Shown piece after piece: positions 40,196-49,811 of a stretch of 64,000 nucleotides of DNA. Position numbers and translations under genes: made by a program. The notes below the pieces were generated by a model. That model did no database searches. It had not been told where the DNA came from and was given only the letters and a program-made list of their open reading frames with translations. Within the stretch, counting starts at the first letter, position 1; the number at the start of each line of letters is the position of its first letter. The DNA comes from Ohtaekwangia sp036786105 (GTDB lineage Bacteria; Bacteroidota; Bacteroidia; Cytophagales; Cyclobacteriaceae), in assembly GCF_036786105.1 (NCBI RefSeq), contig NZ_DAIQRQ010000003.1, positions 1 through 64,000 of the forward strand, read 5' to 3'.

Positions 40196-42498
40196 TGGTG
40201 TAGTTGCTCTTTCAATTTGAATTGCTGCACACTGGCTTGCAACTCTGCGGCTACTGTCGATAATTCATCACCAGCTTTGGAGATGTCGAGCATGCCACTG
40301 CTCATTTGCTGACTCGCGCTGGCAACCTGTTGTGTACCGGCTGCTGTTTCTTCAGCTACTACTACGATCTGTTCCATGTTTTTTACAACATTATCGATCG
40401 CATTCTTTTGTCCGGAAGCTGTACTGAGAATTTCTTTCGAGAGCCCAAATGTCTCTTCTGTTGTTACAGTAATCTCCTGAAATATGCGAGATGATTCTTC
40501 GGTGGCTTCGCTACCTTCATTTACGCTGGTTTCCATATTCTCGATAGCTTTACTGGCAGCCTGCGTATCTTTCTGTACATCGCTGATGATCTTTTCAATC
40601 TCAACAGCCGAGCGGCGTGAATCTTCGGCAAGCTTTCGTATTTCATCGGCTACTACTGCGAAGCCGCGGCCGGCATCGCCCGCACGCGCTGCTTCTATAG
40701 CCGCGTTGAGGGCGAGAAGATTCGTCTGACTTGCTATATCGGTAATGACACGAAGTGTGCGACCGATCTCTTCAGAACGTTGTGTTAATATATTGATCGA
40801 GCGTGCTGTGAGACTGGCAGACTCTTTAATGCCGCTCATATTCTTTACCAGGTTCTTCATGGTTTTCAACCCGGCGTTAGAACCTTCCTGTCCGCGTGCA
40901 GCAGCTTTGCTGATGAAGTCCGCTTTCTTTTCCATCTCACCGGCGGAGTGCAGCACTTGTGTTACCAGCTTGGAAGATTCGTCAATGCGTTGGGCCTGGT
41001 CTTGTGCACCTCTGGCGATCTGTGCAATAGAAGCAGCCACTTCTGTAGTGTTACGCTTCATGTCCTGTGTCTTCTGCTGAAGAAGGTCAGATGAGCGTGC
41101 CACCACTTCAGAACCCTGATTGATGTTGCTCATCACCGATGCGAGGTTGTCAAGCGTTTTGTTGATTACCAGAGGAAGTCCGGTAGTATTTGCAGAAACC
41201 TGGCAGCGGAGGCCGAGGTTACCACCGGACATTGCTGTAATGACGCGTATCATATCTGTTACATCCAGTGCAAACTTTACTACTTTTGAAAGTTTGCCGT
41301 TCAGGTCATAGATTGGATTGTAAGAAGCCTGGAGGTAAACTTTTTCACCACGTCTGTTGATGCGAGTGATTGTATCAACAAGAAAGTTTCCGTCTGAGAG
41401 ACTACTCCAGAGTTGCCGGTATTCATCGCTTCGTGCATATACCGGGTCAACAAACATGCGATGATGTTTACCTACAACATCTTGTAACGAATAACCCATT
41501 GTGGTCAGGAAATTCTCGTTGGCGGTAATAATGTAACCATCTACGGTAAATTCCACTACGGCATTTGATTTACCGATGGCATTCATCTGGCTGAGTAAAT
41601 CTGCACTGCGAATTTTCTGCACACTGGTATCGGTGCCGATGGTAAGGATGGATACAACGTTGCCCGATTCGTCTTTTACCGGTGTATAGCTCGCCTGCAT
41701 CCACACTTCGCTGCCATCGCGTGCAATGCGCTTGAATTCATTTACCTGTGGAATGCCGTTTCGAAGATCATTCCAGAAACGTTCGTACTCTTTCGTATAG
41801 GTATAGTTCTCTTCGCATAATATGCGATGGTGTTTTCCGATCAGGTCTTCCTTTCTGTATTTCAGTGTGCTCAGGAGCAGATCGTTGGCCTTTACGATAT
41901 TTCCGTCAACATCAAATGCTATATAAAGATTGCTGGCGTTGATGGCGGAGAGTTGTCCATCTGATTCGAGCTTGGATTTTTTCAGCTCTTCTTCTTTCAG
42001 CACCTGCTCCGTGATATTGTAGCGAACACCTATATATTTAATGGGCTTGCCGCTGGCATCCGTAACAGGAGCAATAAGCGCATCTACCCAATACGGGCTG
42101 CCATCTTTCTTCCTGTTTTTAATTATCCCTCTGAAGATTTTGCCGGCTCGGATAGTAGTCCATAATTCGCGGAACAATTCTTTCGGCGTATCCGGGTGAC
42201 GAAACATGTTGTGTGGCTGGCCGATGCATTCCTCGCGTGTATATTGTGTTACTTCGCACAACGTGTCGTTTACAAACGTAATGTTACCCTTCAGGTCAGC
42301 TTCCGATACAATACAGGCTACGTTTACCTGTGCCATGCGTATATCCAGCTCGCGGCGAAGCTGTTCGAAAGCAGCGAGCGATTCCTGTTGCAGTTGCGTT
42401 GTTTCATGCGGATCTTGCGGAGTTACTACTACCGCCGATGATTCCGTAGTTGTAGCCGGGAGAATCGTTTCTCTTTTCATGTTTTTACCTAGGGCCAT
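40192..42498 (-). CDS. Cytoplasmic chemoreceptor with three PAS domains
   Basis: 768 residues with no transmembrane helix. Three PAS domains run from about 45 to 400, each closed by a PAC motif (GIIKNRKKDGSPYWVDALI; RIARDGSEVWMQASYTPV; RINRRGEKVYLQASYNPI). A HAMP-like stretch near 420-480 precedes the signalling helices, with the conserved hairpin tip IASQTNLLALNAAIEAARA and FAVVADEIRKLAEDSRR. It is a soluble receptor sensing an internal cue such as redox state or a small molecule, not an external ligand. The PAS resemble the Aer type. Overlaps parA by 14 bases. Confidence 0.93.
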   Translation of the reverse strand: MALGKNMKRETILPATTTESSAVVVTPQDPHETTQLQQESLAAFEQLRRELDIRMAQVNVACIVSEADLKGNITFVNDTLCEVTQYTREECIGQPHNMFRHPDTPKELFRELWTTIRAGKIFRGIIKNRKKDGSPYWVDALIAPVTDASGKPIKYIGVRYNITEQVLKEEELKKSKLESDGQLSAINASNLYIAFDVDGNIVKANDLLLSTLKYRKEDLIGKHHRILCEENYTYTKEYERFWNDLRNGIPQVNEFKRIARDGSEVWMQASYTPVKDESGNVVSILTIGTDTSVQKIRSADLLSQMNAIGKSNAVVEFTVDGYIITANENFLTTMGYSLQDVVGKHHRMFVDPVYARSDEYRQLWSSLSDGNFLVDTITRINRRGEKVYLQASYNPIYDLNGKLSKVVKFALDVTDMIRVITAMSGGNLGLRCQVSANTTGLPLVINKTLDNLASVMSNINQGSEVVARSSDLLQQKTQDMKRNTTEVAASIAQIARGAQDQAQRIDESSKLVTQVLHSAGEMEKKADFISKAAARGQEGSNAGLKTMKNLVKNMSGIKESASLTARSINILTQRSEEIGRTLRVITDIASQTNLLALNAAIEAARAGDAGRGFAVVADEIRKLAEDSRRSAVEIEKIISDVQKDTQAASKAIENMETSVNEGSEATEESSRIFQEITVTTEETFGLSKEILSTASGQKNAIDNVVKNMEQIVVVAEETAAGTQQVASASQQMSSGMLDISKAGDELSTVAAELQASVQQFKLKEQLHH

Positions 42499-43258
42499 AG
42501 TTTTTATTGCTGGTTGATAATGTTTTTAGAAATTCGTCTGCGAAGTGTATATAATCCTGGGCGCTGGTAGCAGCCGGTGCGTAGTGAATGATGCTCGTGC
42601 CAAAAGAAGGCGCTTCGGAAGCTTTGACGTTGGCGCGTATGTGTGTGTCAAAAATTTTCAATTGATGGTGTTCACGTATGTGATCGAGAATCTCGGTATT
42701 CAGATTCTTGCGTTTATCCACTAACACCGGAAGTATACCTAATACTGAGAGAGACGGGTTGAGTGTTTTCTGTACCTCTTTTACGGTATTTAAAATCATT
42801 TCCAATCCACGTACTGACAGTACTTCTAACGACAAGGGTATAATTATGCTACTGGAGGCGCAAAGTGCATTAATCGTTAGCAGCGACAGCGATGGCGGGC
42901 AATCGAGCAGTATATAATCATACTTTTTAGTGTATTCACCAAGCAGATCGCGTAATGCATAATACGGTACTTCAACTTTTCCCAATGATCGCTCGAGGTC
43001 AGCCAGGCTGGTGTTGCCAGGCAGTATATCCATTCCTTCGCGTGCTACAAGGGCTTGTTCGAACGTAACTTCTTCGAATAAAACTTCAGTCAGTGTTGGG
43101 CTTGTTTCGGCAATACCGAGTGAGTAGCCCAGATTGCCTTGTGCATCCAAGTCAATCAATAATACCTTTAGCCCCAGGCGTGCAAGAGAAGCCCCCAGGT
43201 TTACGGTAGTAGTAGTCTTTCCTGTTCCCCCTTTATGATTGACAATTGAAAGCGTCAT
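42485..43258 (-). CDS. ParA-family ATPase of the chemosensory operon
   Basis: 257 residues from the ATG of MTLSIVNHKGGTGKTTTTVN, whose deviant Walker A is KGGTGKTT; Walker A' is LIDLDAQGNLG and Walker B is YILLDCPPSLSLLT. The start is chosen because the first strand of the fold begins there. No ParB gene accompanies it, so it is not a plasmid or chromosome partition pair. A ParA homologue next to a soluble receptor is known in Rhodobacter sphaeroides (PpfA), where it spaces cytoplasmic receptor clusters; a like role is inferred. First gene of the operon. Confidence 0.88.
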   Translation of the reverse strand: MTLSIVNHKGGTGKTTTTVNLGASLARLGLKVLLIDLDAQGNLGYSLGIAETSPTLTEVLFEEVTFEQALVAREGMDILPGNTSLADLERSLGKVEVPYYALRDLLGEYTKKYDYILLDCPPSLSLLTINALCASSSIIIPLSLEVLSVRGLEMILNTVKEVQKTLNPSLSVLGILPVLVDKRKNLNTEILDHIREHHQLKIFDTHIRANVKASEAPSFGTSIIHYAPAATSAQDYIHFADEFLKTLSTSNKNYGPR

Positions 43259-43305
43259 GCAGTAACTTGATCGTAATGTTTTGTCTAATCGATCAACTGT
43301 CAAAA

Positions 43306-43323
43306 ATCATAATCTTTTATGAT
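43306..43323. promoter_or_regulatory. Inverted repeat upstream of the chemosensory operon
   Basis: ATCATAA and TTATGAT with a 4-base spacer, 48 bases before the parA start. Further AT-rich near repeats (ATATCAT) follow. Possible operator; no regulator is identified. Confidence 0.3.
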
Positions 43324-43530
43324 CTATATCATAGAGTGATATTGTAATGATATGATTGTAAGATTTGAACTCATTCTATTTAAAAAGTGGAAAAGTTCTG
43401 TCTTATTACGTATCTATACTTCGGTATAAATACTTAAAAAAGATTACGTGTAGCCGGTACGTGATTGTAAAGATGATCAGAAAAAATACATTTTCTGATA
43501 GTAAACAAACGGTGGCACTGCATAATAAAA

Positions 43531-43563
43531 GTATAGGGCACCGTTTTTGAAGGTGCCCTATAC
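43531..43563 (-). terminator. Perfect 12-bp hairpin after the RND efflux operon
   Basis: GTATAGGGCACC pairs with GGTGCCCTATAC across a 9-base loop, 5 bases after the stop of the adaptor gene, followed on the minus strand by CTTTTATTATG. The about 200 bases from here to the chemosensory operon hold no gene I can support. Confidence 0.8.
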
Positions 43564-43568
43564 TGCGA

Positions 43569-44708
43569 TTACTCTTCTTCGCCCTGGTTCTTTAACAACC
43601 CCAGCAGCTCGAATGCACCGTGTGTAACGATGGGAGTTTCTCTTTTAAAATTCTGAGGCAATGTTATCGCTGTAAACTCATCAGTCGTGTTGCCGGTTTT
43701 TACCGACACGGCTTCGAAGTGATGGCGATCGCTAGCGGGTACAAATATATATTGTTCCCCTTCGAAACTCACAATGCAGTCAGAAGGTACAACATCAGTT
43801 GCAGCGGAAGATATTTCTATCGTTGCTGATATAAACATACCGGGCAACAATTTTGTATCTTCTTTTTCCAGGTGACAGTGTACGCGCACTGTGCGTTCAG
43901 GACTGATTTCCTTACCGATCAGGTATATCGATGCTTCGCGCTGTAACGTTTCGTTGGTGGCCTGAAACAGTACTTTCTGGCCTACAGCAATCTTGCTGAT
44001 ATCCTTTTCATATACCTGCAGCTCCGCGTGAATGTGTTCGAGGTTTACGATCCGGAACATAACATCGGTGGTATTTACAAACTGACCGATATTGACGTTT
44101 ACTTCGGTGATATAGCCGCCCAGCGGTGCAAATAAATTTATAGAGGGACGCACGTTGCCGTTGGCAAGCGAAGCAGGGGAGATGTTGATCATGGAAAGCT
44201 TGGCTTCGAGGCCGCTCACCGCTGCTTTCATGCTTACAAATTGCGCTTTTGCCTGTTGCAAGGCTTTCTGTGCATTTACATTTTCGCGTGCAAGCTCCTG
44301 TTGGCGATTATACTCAGCCTCCAGAAATTCCAGTTTGCTTTTGCTGTCCAGGTAGTCTTGCTGCAATTGTATATAGTCCTGGTTTTCCAGCGTAGCCAAA
44401 ACATCGCCTTTATTTACCTTCATACCTTGCAGCAGAGTGGTATTTTTTACAAAGCCTCCCATAGGAGCAGCAACGGTGATGAGGTTCTGCGGAGGAACAT
44501 CCAGCTTACCGCTTACCTGTATATGCTGGGTAACAGGCCGTTGTTCTATTTTTCCGAAAGCAATAGCGGCCGCTTTATACTGCGCATCGCTTACAGTTAC
44601 AAAGGTAGCAGAGTCTGCCTGCCCTTCCTCACCCGATTTTTCCGCCGGTTTACCGGTGCATTGTGCCAGCAGTGTACTCGTTATAATGCCAATGGCGATA
44701 TATCTCAT
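43569..44708 (-). CDS. RND efflux periplasmic adaptor (CusB/CzcB type)
   Basis: 379 residues. The lipoprotein signal ends TSTLLAQCTGKPA. HlyD-type architecture: barrel-sandwich half GGFVKNTTLLQGMKVNKGDV, a helical hairpin of about 70 residues (YIQLQQDYLDSKSKLEFLEA), the second half INLFAPLGGYITEVNVNIGQ, and a beta domain ending TIEISSAATDVVPSDCIVSF. It bridges the inner-membrane pump and the outer-membrane channel. No metal-binding N-terminal insert is obvious. Last gene of the operon; overlaps the TolC gene by 4 bases. Confidence 0.92.
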   Translation of the reverse strand: MRYIAIGIITSTLLAQCTGKPAEKSGEEGQADSATFVTVSDAQYKAAAIAFGKIEQRPVTQHIQVSGKLDVPPQNLITVAAPMGGFVKNTTLLQGMKVNKGDVLATLENQDYIQLQQDYLDSKSKLEFLEAEYNRQQELARENVNAQKALQQAKAQFVSMKAAVSGLEAKLSMINISPASLANGNVRPSINLFAPLGGYITEVNVNIGQFVNTTDVMFRIVNLEHIHAELQVYEKDISKIAVGQKVLFQATNETLQREASIYLIGKEISPERTVRVHCHLEKEDTKLLPGMFISATIEISSAATDVVPSDCIVSFEGEQYIFVPASDRHHFEAVSVKTGNTTDEFTAITLPQNFKRETPIVTHGAFELLGLLKNQGEEE

Positions 44709-45997
44709 GGTTTGTTTCCGTTTAGATAGTGAATGAAAATGATGCTCTGATTGTATTGCTGCAATGCGCTGAGGTATCCTTCGTGTATGGACAGTGCCTG
44801 CCGCAGATTCAGTAAAAGTGTAGCGTAATCAAGCTCACCACTTTTAAAGGCTACACGGCTTTGATGCGTTAACAGATCGGCTGTTTTCAATGCAGAGCTT
44901 CGGTAATATTCTAGGCTGTTACGATTTTTTTGCAGTTCCTGATACGCCTGGTTGTATTGTTGTGTAAGCGCAAGGATATAGGTTTCTTCCTGCTTACGGG
45001 CCACATCGGTAGCTAACGATGCTGCTCTGATCCTGGAAGCATGCGGTGCATACCACAACGGTATGGCGATGCCTGCCTGAAATCCCTGAAACCGTTTTGA
45101 CGGACCAAAGTATTGTTCCTGACCTTGCACGGTTTGTAATCCTATAAGGGTCTGGTTAAAATAACCGAGCCTCAATTCAGGCAATGCCCTTGCAGTTTCA
45201 AGTTTCTTTTGCAACTGTGCCACTTCAATTTGCTGTCGCGTATAGAGTAAAGATGGATTCTGCTCGACCGAAACAGAATCTAGCGACAGCGCTGTGAAAC
45301 TGGTTTCAAGATCGCCGGCAATAGCAGTAATTGCAGGCGCCTGACAAAGCAATTGCAGACGATTCAAAGCTATATGTATATCAGCCTCGTTGCGGCTATA
45401 CTGGTTCTGTAGTTCATGCCATTGGGTTTCTGCAGATGTTTTCGCGAGCAATGTTCCCTCACCGGTTTTATAGTGCAGGGCAGCTACTTTTGCCAAATCA
45501 CCTAACAAACTGTCTTGCTGCTGCAGTATGCGATGACGTGCCTTCAGGTAAAGCAACTGATTGAATACTTCGCGTACAGAAAATACCAGATCGTTGCGCG
45601 ATATATTTTCACGATACCGGCTTGCTTCGGTCATTGCTCTGTTTAGTGACAATTGTCGCGAGAAGACAGATGGAAACGGGATGCTCTGTGATACTGTGAT
45701 ATTATTGTCACGTTTTTCAATGCTGTTATACTGCCCATAGAGCAACGATACTTCCGTTTTGGGTATGTCGATTGAGGCACGATTCAGCGTTTCCTGTCGC
45801 GTAGTCTCCAGTGTAGAGACCTGTATCGATGGATTCCGTTCCAATGCCAGTGCAATCGCTGCTTCGAGTGTAGTACCCGATTCCTGAGCAAATACAGGGG
45901 TGGAGCAGCCCGCGAACGCAACGACTATACACAGTATGCTATAGCTTACAATCGCACGCTGACGATCTGAATATATACTTCTTTTACTGCAATTCAT
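44705..45997 (-). CDS. TolC-family outer-membrane channel (CusC/CzcC type)
   Basis: 430 residues from the ATG of MNCSKRSIYSD, which is preferred over one 20 codons upstream because it leaves a normal signal, IVVAFAGCSTPVFAQ, that could be cut either at the Cys or after AQ. OEP domain halves begin TLEAAIALALERNPSIQVST and LEKKLETA-like helices (EVAQLQKKLETARALPELRL), with the usual NQAYQELQKNRNSLEYYRSS near the end. It forms the trimeric channel. Overlaps the pump gene by 14 bases and the adaptor by 4. Confidence 0.88.
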   Translation of the reverse strand: MNCSKRSIYSDRQRAIVSYSILCIVVAFAGCSTPVFAQESGTTLEAAIALALERNPSIQVSTLETTRQETLNRASIDIPKTEVSLLYGQYNSIEKRDNNITVSQSIPFPSVFSRQLSLNRAMTEASRYRENISRNDLVFSVREVFNQLLYLKARHRILQQQDSLLGDLAKVAALHYKTGEGTLLAKTSAETQWHELQNQYSRNEADIHIALNRLQLLCQAPAITAIAGDLETSFTALSLDSVSVEQNPSLLYTRQQIEVAQLQKKLETARALPELRLGYFNQTLIGLQTVQGQEQYFGPSKRFQGFQAGIAIPLWYAPHASRIRAASLATDVARKQEETYILALTQQYNQAYQELQKNRNSLEYYRSSALKTADLLTHQSRVAFKSGELDYATLLLNLRQALSIHEGYLSALQQYNQSIIFIHYLNGNKP

Positions 45998-48900
45998 GAC
46001 GTTCGGATTTAGGCATTGACATAGATTCAGCGATATAGTAAAGTACCGGCAATACAATCAGGGTAAGTAGCGTAGCTGTGGCCAATCCACCGATCACTAC
46101 CGTTGCCAGCGGTTTTTGCACTTCGGCACCACTTCCCTGCGACAGGGCCATTGGTAAAAAGCCGAGCGAGGCCACCGTAGCCGTCATGATTACCGGGCGC
46201 AGGCGTACAGCTGTCGCTTTCATAATGATTTCATGCAAGGTATAGCTCCCTTCTTTTTTCAACCGGTTAAACTCTGCGATCAATACTATACCATTTAATA
46301 CCGCGACACCAAACAGTGCAATAAAACCAACACCGGCTGATATACTGAATGGCATACCCCGTAACCAGAGCGCCAGCACACCACCAATTGCCGATAAAGG
46401 TATAGCCGTATAAATAAGCAATCCCTGATGGACGGATCCGAATGTAAAATAGAGTAGTATAAAAATAAGAATGAGTGCTACCGGCACCGCTATAACAAGA
46501 CGGGCACGGGCTTCCTGCAGGTTTTGAAATGTGCCACCATAGGTAACATAATAGCCGGGGTCAAAATTGATTCCTGCATCGATCTTTTGTTTCAATTCGT
46601 CTACAATGCTTTCAACATCGCGGCCACGGGTGTTGAAGCCGATCACGATTCTGCGCTTGGCATCATCACGTTGTATCTGGTTGGGACCAACTTCCAGGGT
46701 GACATCGGCTACCTGCGAGAGGGGGATCTGCAATCCATCGGGAGACGGTATCGTAAGGTTTTGCACATCTTCTATGGACTGACGGTTTTGTATGCCCATG
46801 CGTACTACCAGATCGAAACGTTTCTCGCCTTCAAAAACGAGTCCTGCACTTTGCCCTGCCATAGCAGCATTGATTACCTCATTTACTTGCCGCACCGACA
46901 GATTGAATCGAGCAAGTTGTTCGCGCTTCATGCGTACAATGATCTGGGGCAATCCCGTCATGTTCTCAATGAATAAACTTTCTGTGCCTTCAATGGATTT
47001 TACGAGTCTACCGAGCTTCTGTGCATAGCGTGTAAGTTGATCGAGGTCTTCACCATATATTTTTACCACAACATCCTGACGTGCACCTGTCATGAGCTCG
47101 TTGAAGCGCATTTGTATAGGATGCTGAAATCCGAACCACACACCGGGTACTTGCTGGCGTAGCGCTTCTTCCATTTTGTGGATCATGTCGTCTTTTGTAG
47201 AAGCACTTGTCCATTCCGATTTATCTTTCATCACCACCATCAGGTCTGCCGCTTCCACGGGCATCGGGTCGGTGGGAATTTCGCCTGAGCCTATTTTGGA
47301 GATCACTTTTTCAACTTCAGGAAAATTTTGAAGTAAAACCTTTTCTGCCCGCTCGGTAACTTCTATGGTAGCAGTAAGACTGCTGCCGGTAACGAGCCTT
47401 GTTTCTACAGCGAAATCGCCTTCATCCAGCTCCGGTAAAAATTCACCACCGAGGAGAGTAAATATAAAGATACTGATAGCAAGCAATGTAACAGCGGCGC
47501 CAACAATGGGCTTACGATGTTTCAGTGACCACTGCAGTGCAGGTGCGTAGATGGTATGAAGCCAATCGATGATCCTGTCAGATATATTTTTCGTATGCGT
47601 GACGGATTTGCTTAGGAACAATGCAGATGCTACCGGTACATACGTAAGCGATAGAATGAATGCGCCGATAATGGCAAAGATTACTGTCTCGGCCATAGGG
47701 CGAAACATTTTACCTTCTATGCCTGCCAATGAAAGAATAGGCAGGTATACGATCAGAATAATGATCTGGCCAAAGGCGGCAGCGTTCATCATTTTGCCGG
47801 CAGAATCATTTACCTCTTTGTCCATCTGTACTTGCGTAAGCCGGCCTGGGCCCGTGGAAAGTGTAATGTGATGCAAGGTTGCCTCCACGATGATCACAGC
47901 ACCATCTACAATCAAACCAAAATCGATGGCCCCGAGGCTCATCAGATTTCCGGATACACCGAAGAGATTCATCATGATGATGGCAAACAACATCGCCAGG
48001 GGTATTACCGATGCTACTACCAGGCCCGCACGCAGGTTACCCAGCAACAGCACCAACACAAAGATTACAATGAGTGCTCCTTCTGCAAGATTCTTTGTTA
48101 CGGTATCAATAGCATTGTTCACGAGCTTGGTTCGATCGAGAAAGGGGGCGATTGTTATACCTTCCGGCAAGGTCTTTTCGATCACGGCGATGCGCTCCTT
48201 TACACGCTTGATCACTTCCGAAGAGTTGTCGCCTTTCAACATCATCACTACAGCGCCAACCGTTTCTCCTTTGCCGTTCTCAGTCATAGCACCATATCGT
48301 ATGGCATGACCAAGGTTAACGGTGCCTACATCGCGAATGAGCAGGGGAGTGCCGGAGTGTGAAGTGCGCACAATGATACTCCCTATATCTTCTGCGGAGG
48401 TGATCAATCCTTCGCTGCGGATAAAGTATGCACTGTTATTTTTTTCGATATAGGCGCCACCGGTATTCTGATTGTTGCCTTCGAGTGCAGCAAATACATC
48501 CTGTATCGACAGATTGAGACTCCTCAGTTTTTCGGGTGACAGGGAGATCTCGTATTGCTTTACCTGGCCACCAAAACTGCTTACGTCTGCCAGGCCTTTA
48601 GTACCCAGCAGTTGCCTGCGCACAATCCAGTCCTGAATGGTGCGAAGCTCCATGGGAGTATATTTACCTTCATAACCGGGTTTTACTTTAAGCTGGTACT
48701 GGTATATTTCGCCAAGTCCGGTAGTGATGGGGGCCAGCTCGGGTGTGCCAACTCCCAATGGAATTTGTTTCTTTGCTTCGGTGAGTCGCTCACTCACTTG
48801 CTGACGGGCCCAGTATACATCGGTTTCATCGGTAAATACAATGGTGACTACCGATAATCCGAATCGTGAAATAGAGCGTATCTCTACAATGCCGGGTATA

Positions 48901-49124
48901 GTAGCCATAGTTTGCTCTACCGGAAATGAAACAAGTCGCTCGATGTCCAGGGCTGATTGTGATGGGGCAACCGTGATCAACTGCACCTGGTTATTAGTGA
49001 TATCGGGCACAGCATCGATGGGTAACTTTGTTACAGAGTAAGCTCCCCAACAGATAAGCGCCACGATGAACAAGCCAATGATAAGTTTGTTGCGTATGGA
49101 AAATTGAATAATGGAATGAAGCAT
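45984..49124 (-). CDS. Heavy-metal RND pump (CusA/CzcA family)
   Basis: 1046 residues, the inner-membrane proton-driven pump. It begins MLHSIIQFSIRNKLIIGLF, the conserved opening; an ATG 11 codons upstream is less likely. Motifs: KLPIDAVPDITNNQVQ, SRFGLSVVTIVFTDETDVYW, the HME-RND proton relay GAIDFGLIVDGAVIIVE in TM4, and a C-terminal SAGVGFIALFGVAVLNGIVL. The motif DFGxxVDGAV places it in the heavy-metal subclass; which metal (Cu/Ag, Zn/Co/Cd) cannot be told from what is visible. Downstream genes supply channel and adaptor. Confidence 0.95.
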   Translation of the reverse strand: MLHSIIQFSIRNKLIIGLFIVALICWGAYSVTKLPIDAVPDITNNQVQLITVAPSQSALDIERLVSFPVEQTMATIPGIVEIRSISRFGLSVVTIVFTDETDVYWARQQVSERLTEAKKQIPLGVGTPELAPITTGLGEIYQYQLKVKPGYEGKYTPMELRTIQDWIVRRQLLGTKGLADVSSFGGQVKQYEISLSPEKLRSLNLSIQDVFAALEGNNQNTGGAYIEKNNSAYFIRSEGLITSAEDIGSIIVRTSHSGTPLLIRDVGTVNLGHAIRYGAMTENGKGETVGAVVMMLKGDNSSEVIKRVKERIAVIEKTLPEGITIAPFLDRTKLVNNAIDTVTKNLAEGALIVIFVLVLLLGNLRAGLVVASVIPLAMLFAIIMMNLFGVSGNLMSLGAIDFGLIVDGAVIIVEATLHHITLSTGPGRLTQVQMDKEVNDSAGKMMNAAAFGQIIILIVYLPILSLAGIEGKMFRPMAETVIFAIIGAFILSLTYVPVASALFLSKSVTHTKNISDRIIDWLHTIYAPALQWSLKHRKPIVGAAVTLLAISIFIFTLLGGEFLPELDEGDFAVETRLVTGSSLTATIEVTERAEKVLLQNFPEVEKVISKIGSGEIPTDPMPVEAADLMVVMKDKSEWTSASTKDDMIHKMEEALRQQVPGVWFGFQHPIQMRFNELMTGARQDVVVKIYGEDLDQLTRYAQKLGRLVKSIEGTESLFIENMTGLPQIIVRMKREQLARFNLSVRQVNEVINAAMAGQSAGLVFEGEKRFDLVVRMGIQNRQSIEDVQNLTIPSPDGLQIPLSQVADVTLEVGPNQIQRDDAKRRIVIGFNTRGRDVESIVDELKQKIDAGINFDPGYYVTYGGTFQNLQEARARLVIAVPVALILIFILLYFTFGSVHQGLLIYTAIPLSAIGGVLALWLRGMPFSISAGVGFIALFGVAVLNGIVLIAEFNRLKKEGSYTLHEIIMKATAVRLRPVIMTATVASLGFLPMALSQGSGAEVQKPLATVVIGGLATATLLTLIVLPVLYYIAESMSMPKSERHELQ

Positions 49125-49218
49125 GCGCCAAGTCATTTTAAAAATAGAAACATGCAAGCAAAAGCATTCTGCGAAAAATTGCAGAAGTACGCTTGTCTAT
49201 AAAAAAATTAAATGATGA

Positions 49219-49605
49219 TCAGGCCCGGGGCGGTTGCCAGATAGAAAACAGGAAAGCTGATGAGCAGAAGAGTGGTTGAAGAATGACGTTCTTTCGGGAT
49301 AACAACGAGAAGTTAACAACCGGCTCTGTAAAGTAATCGGTGGGAACAGCCAGTGATATACTTCCGAGCTCTACACAGCAGTGCGCGTGCTTGAAGGGTA
49401 ATTGCTGATCGCGCTCATAATCAGCATCGCGTATATCGCCACTGAAATAATGCAGGGTAATAAACTCCAGCATACTGATATGAGGATTTTCTTCCTGGTG
49501 CTCAAAGTAATGCTGAAAGAAAACAGGCAGCCTGAATACCTGGTGCAATTCGGTATTGGCGAAGAGATATAGAATCAAAAGCGCTATTGCGTTGGCCCGT
49601 TTCAT
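49219..49605 (-). CDS. Small exported protein leading the metal-efflux operon
   Basis: 128 residues from the ATG of MKRANAIALLILYLFANTE; the codons upstream include palindromic DNA and look non-coding. Features are a hydrophobic N-terminus, VFFQHYFEHQEENPHISMLE, LHYFSGDIRDADYERDQQLPFKHAHCCVE and the end IWQPPRA. Similar short proteins precede czcCBA operons in many Bacteroidota; function unknown. Several His and the CC pair could bind metal, making a chaperone or sensor role possible. It is 94 bases upstream of the pump gene. Confidence 0.72.
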   Translation of the reverse strand: MKRANAIALLILYLFANTELHQVFRLPVFFQHYFEHQEENPHISMLEFITLHYFSGDIRDADYERDQQLPFKHAHCCVELGSISLAVPTDYFTEPVVNFSLLSRKNVILQPLFCSSAFLFSIWQPPRA

Positions 49606-49641
49606 TGTTTCTGCAAACAAATAAAGCAAATCTGGATGGAT

Positions 49642-49655
49642 TCTGGAGCTCCAGA
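49642..49655. promoter_or_regulatory. Perfect 14-bp palindrome in the leader of the metal operon
   Basis: TCTGGAGCTCCAGA lies between the proposed -7 box and the first ATG of the efflux operon, where a repressor would block transcription. Inferred operator. Confidence 0.4.
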
Positions 49656-49677
49656 CAGCTGCTGTATAGATTTCAGG

Positions 49678-49685
49678 CAAAAATA
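49678..49685 (-). promoter_or_regulatory. -7 promoter box (TATTTTTG) for the metal-efflux operon
   Basis: Matches TAnnTTTG on the minus strand about 70 bases before the first ATG. No clear -33 box at the standard distance, which would suit an activator-dependent promoter. Confidence 0.4.
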
Positions 49686-49756
49686 AAGAAGAAGATTCAA
49701 AGTTCAGATTTAATTCAGATTTGCCCCATACTATTGTCGCTGTAAGGTTACAGAAA

Positions 49757-49772
49757 CCGAAAGATCTTTCGG
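49757..49772. promoter_or_regulatory. Perfect 16-bp palindrome upstream of the metal operon
   Basis: CCGAAAGATCTTTCGG, flanked by CAG and CTG at symmetric distance, lies about 70 bases upstream of the proposed -7 box. Possible regulator site, or the stem of a small RNA that ends at the terminator 40 bases on. Confidence 0.4.
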
Positions 49773-49811
49773 AACCTGTGGTATAGGGGGTTAGATTATA
49801 GTGTTCCGAAG

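Noticed and set aside
47832..48362. Long antisense frame within the RND pump gene
   Set aside because: It has His/Tyr/Asp-rich composition without domain features and mirrors a strongly conserved gene on the other strand. Many similar antisense frames over cheA, alaS and cusA were dropped for the same reason.
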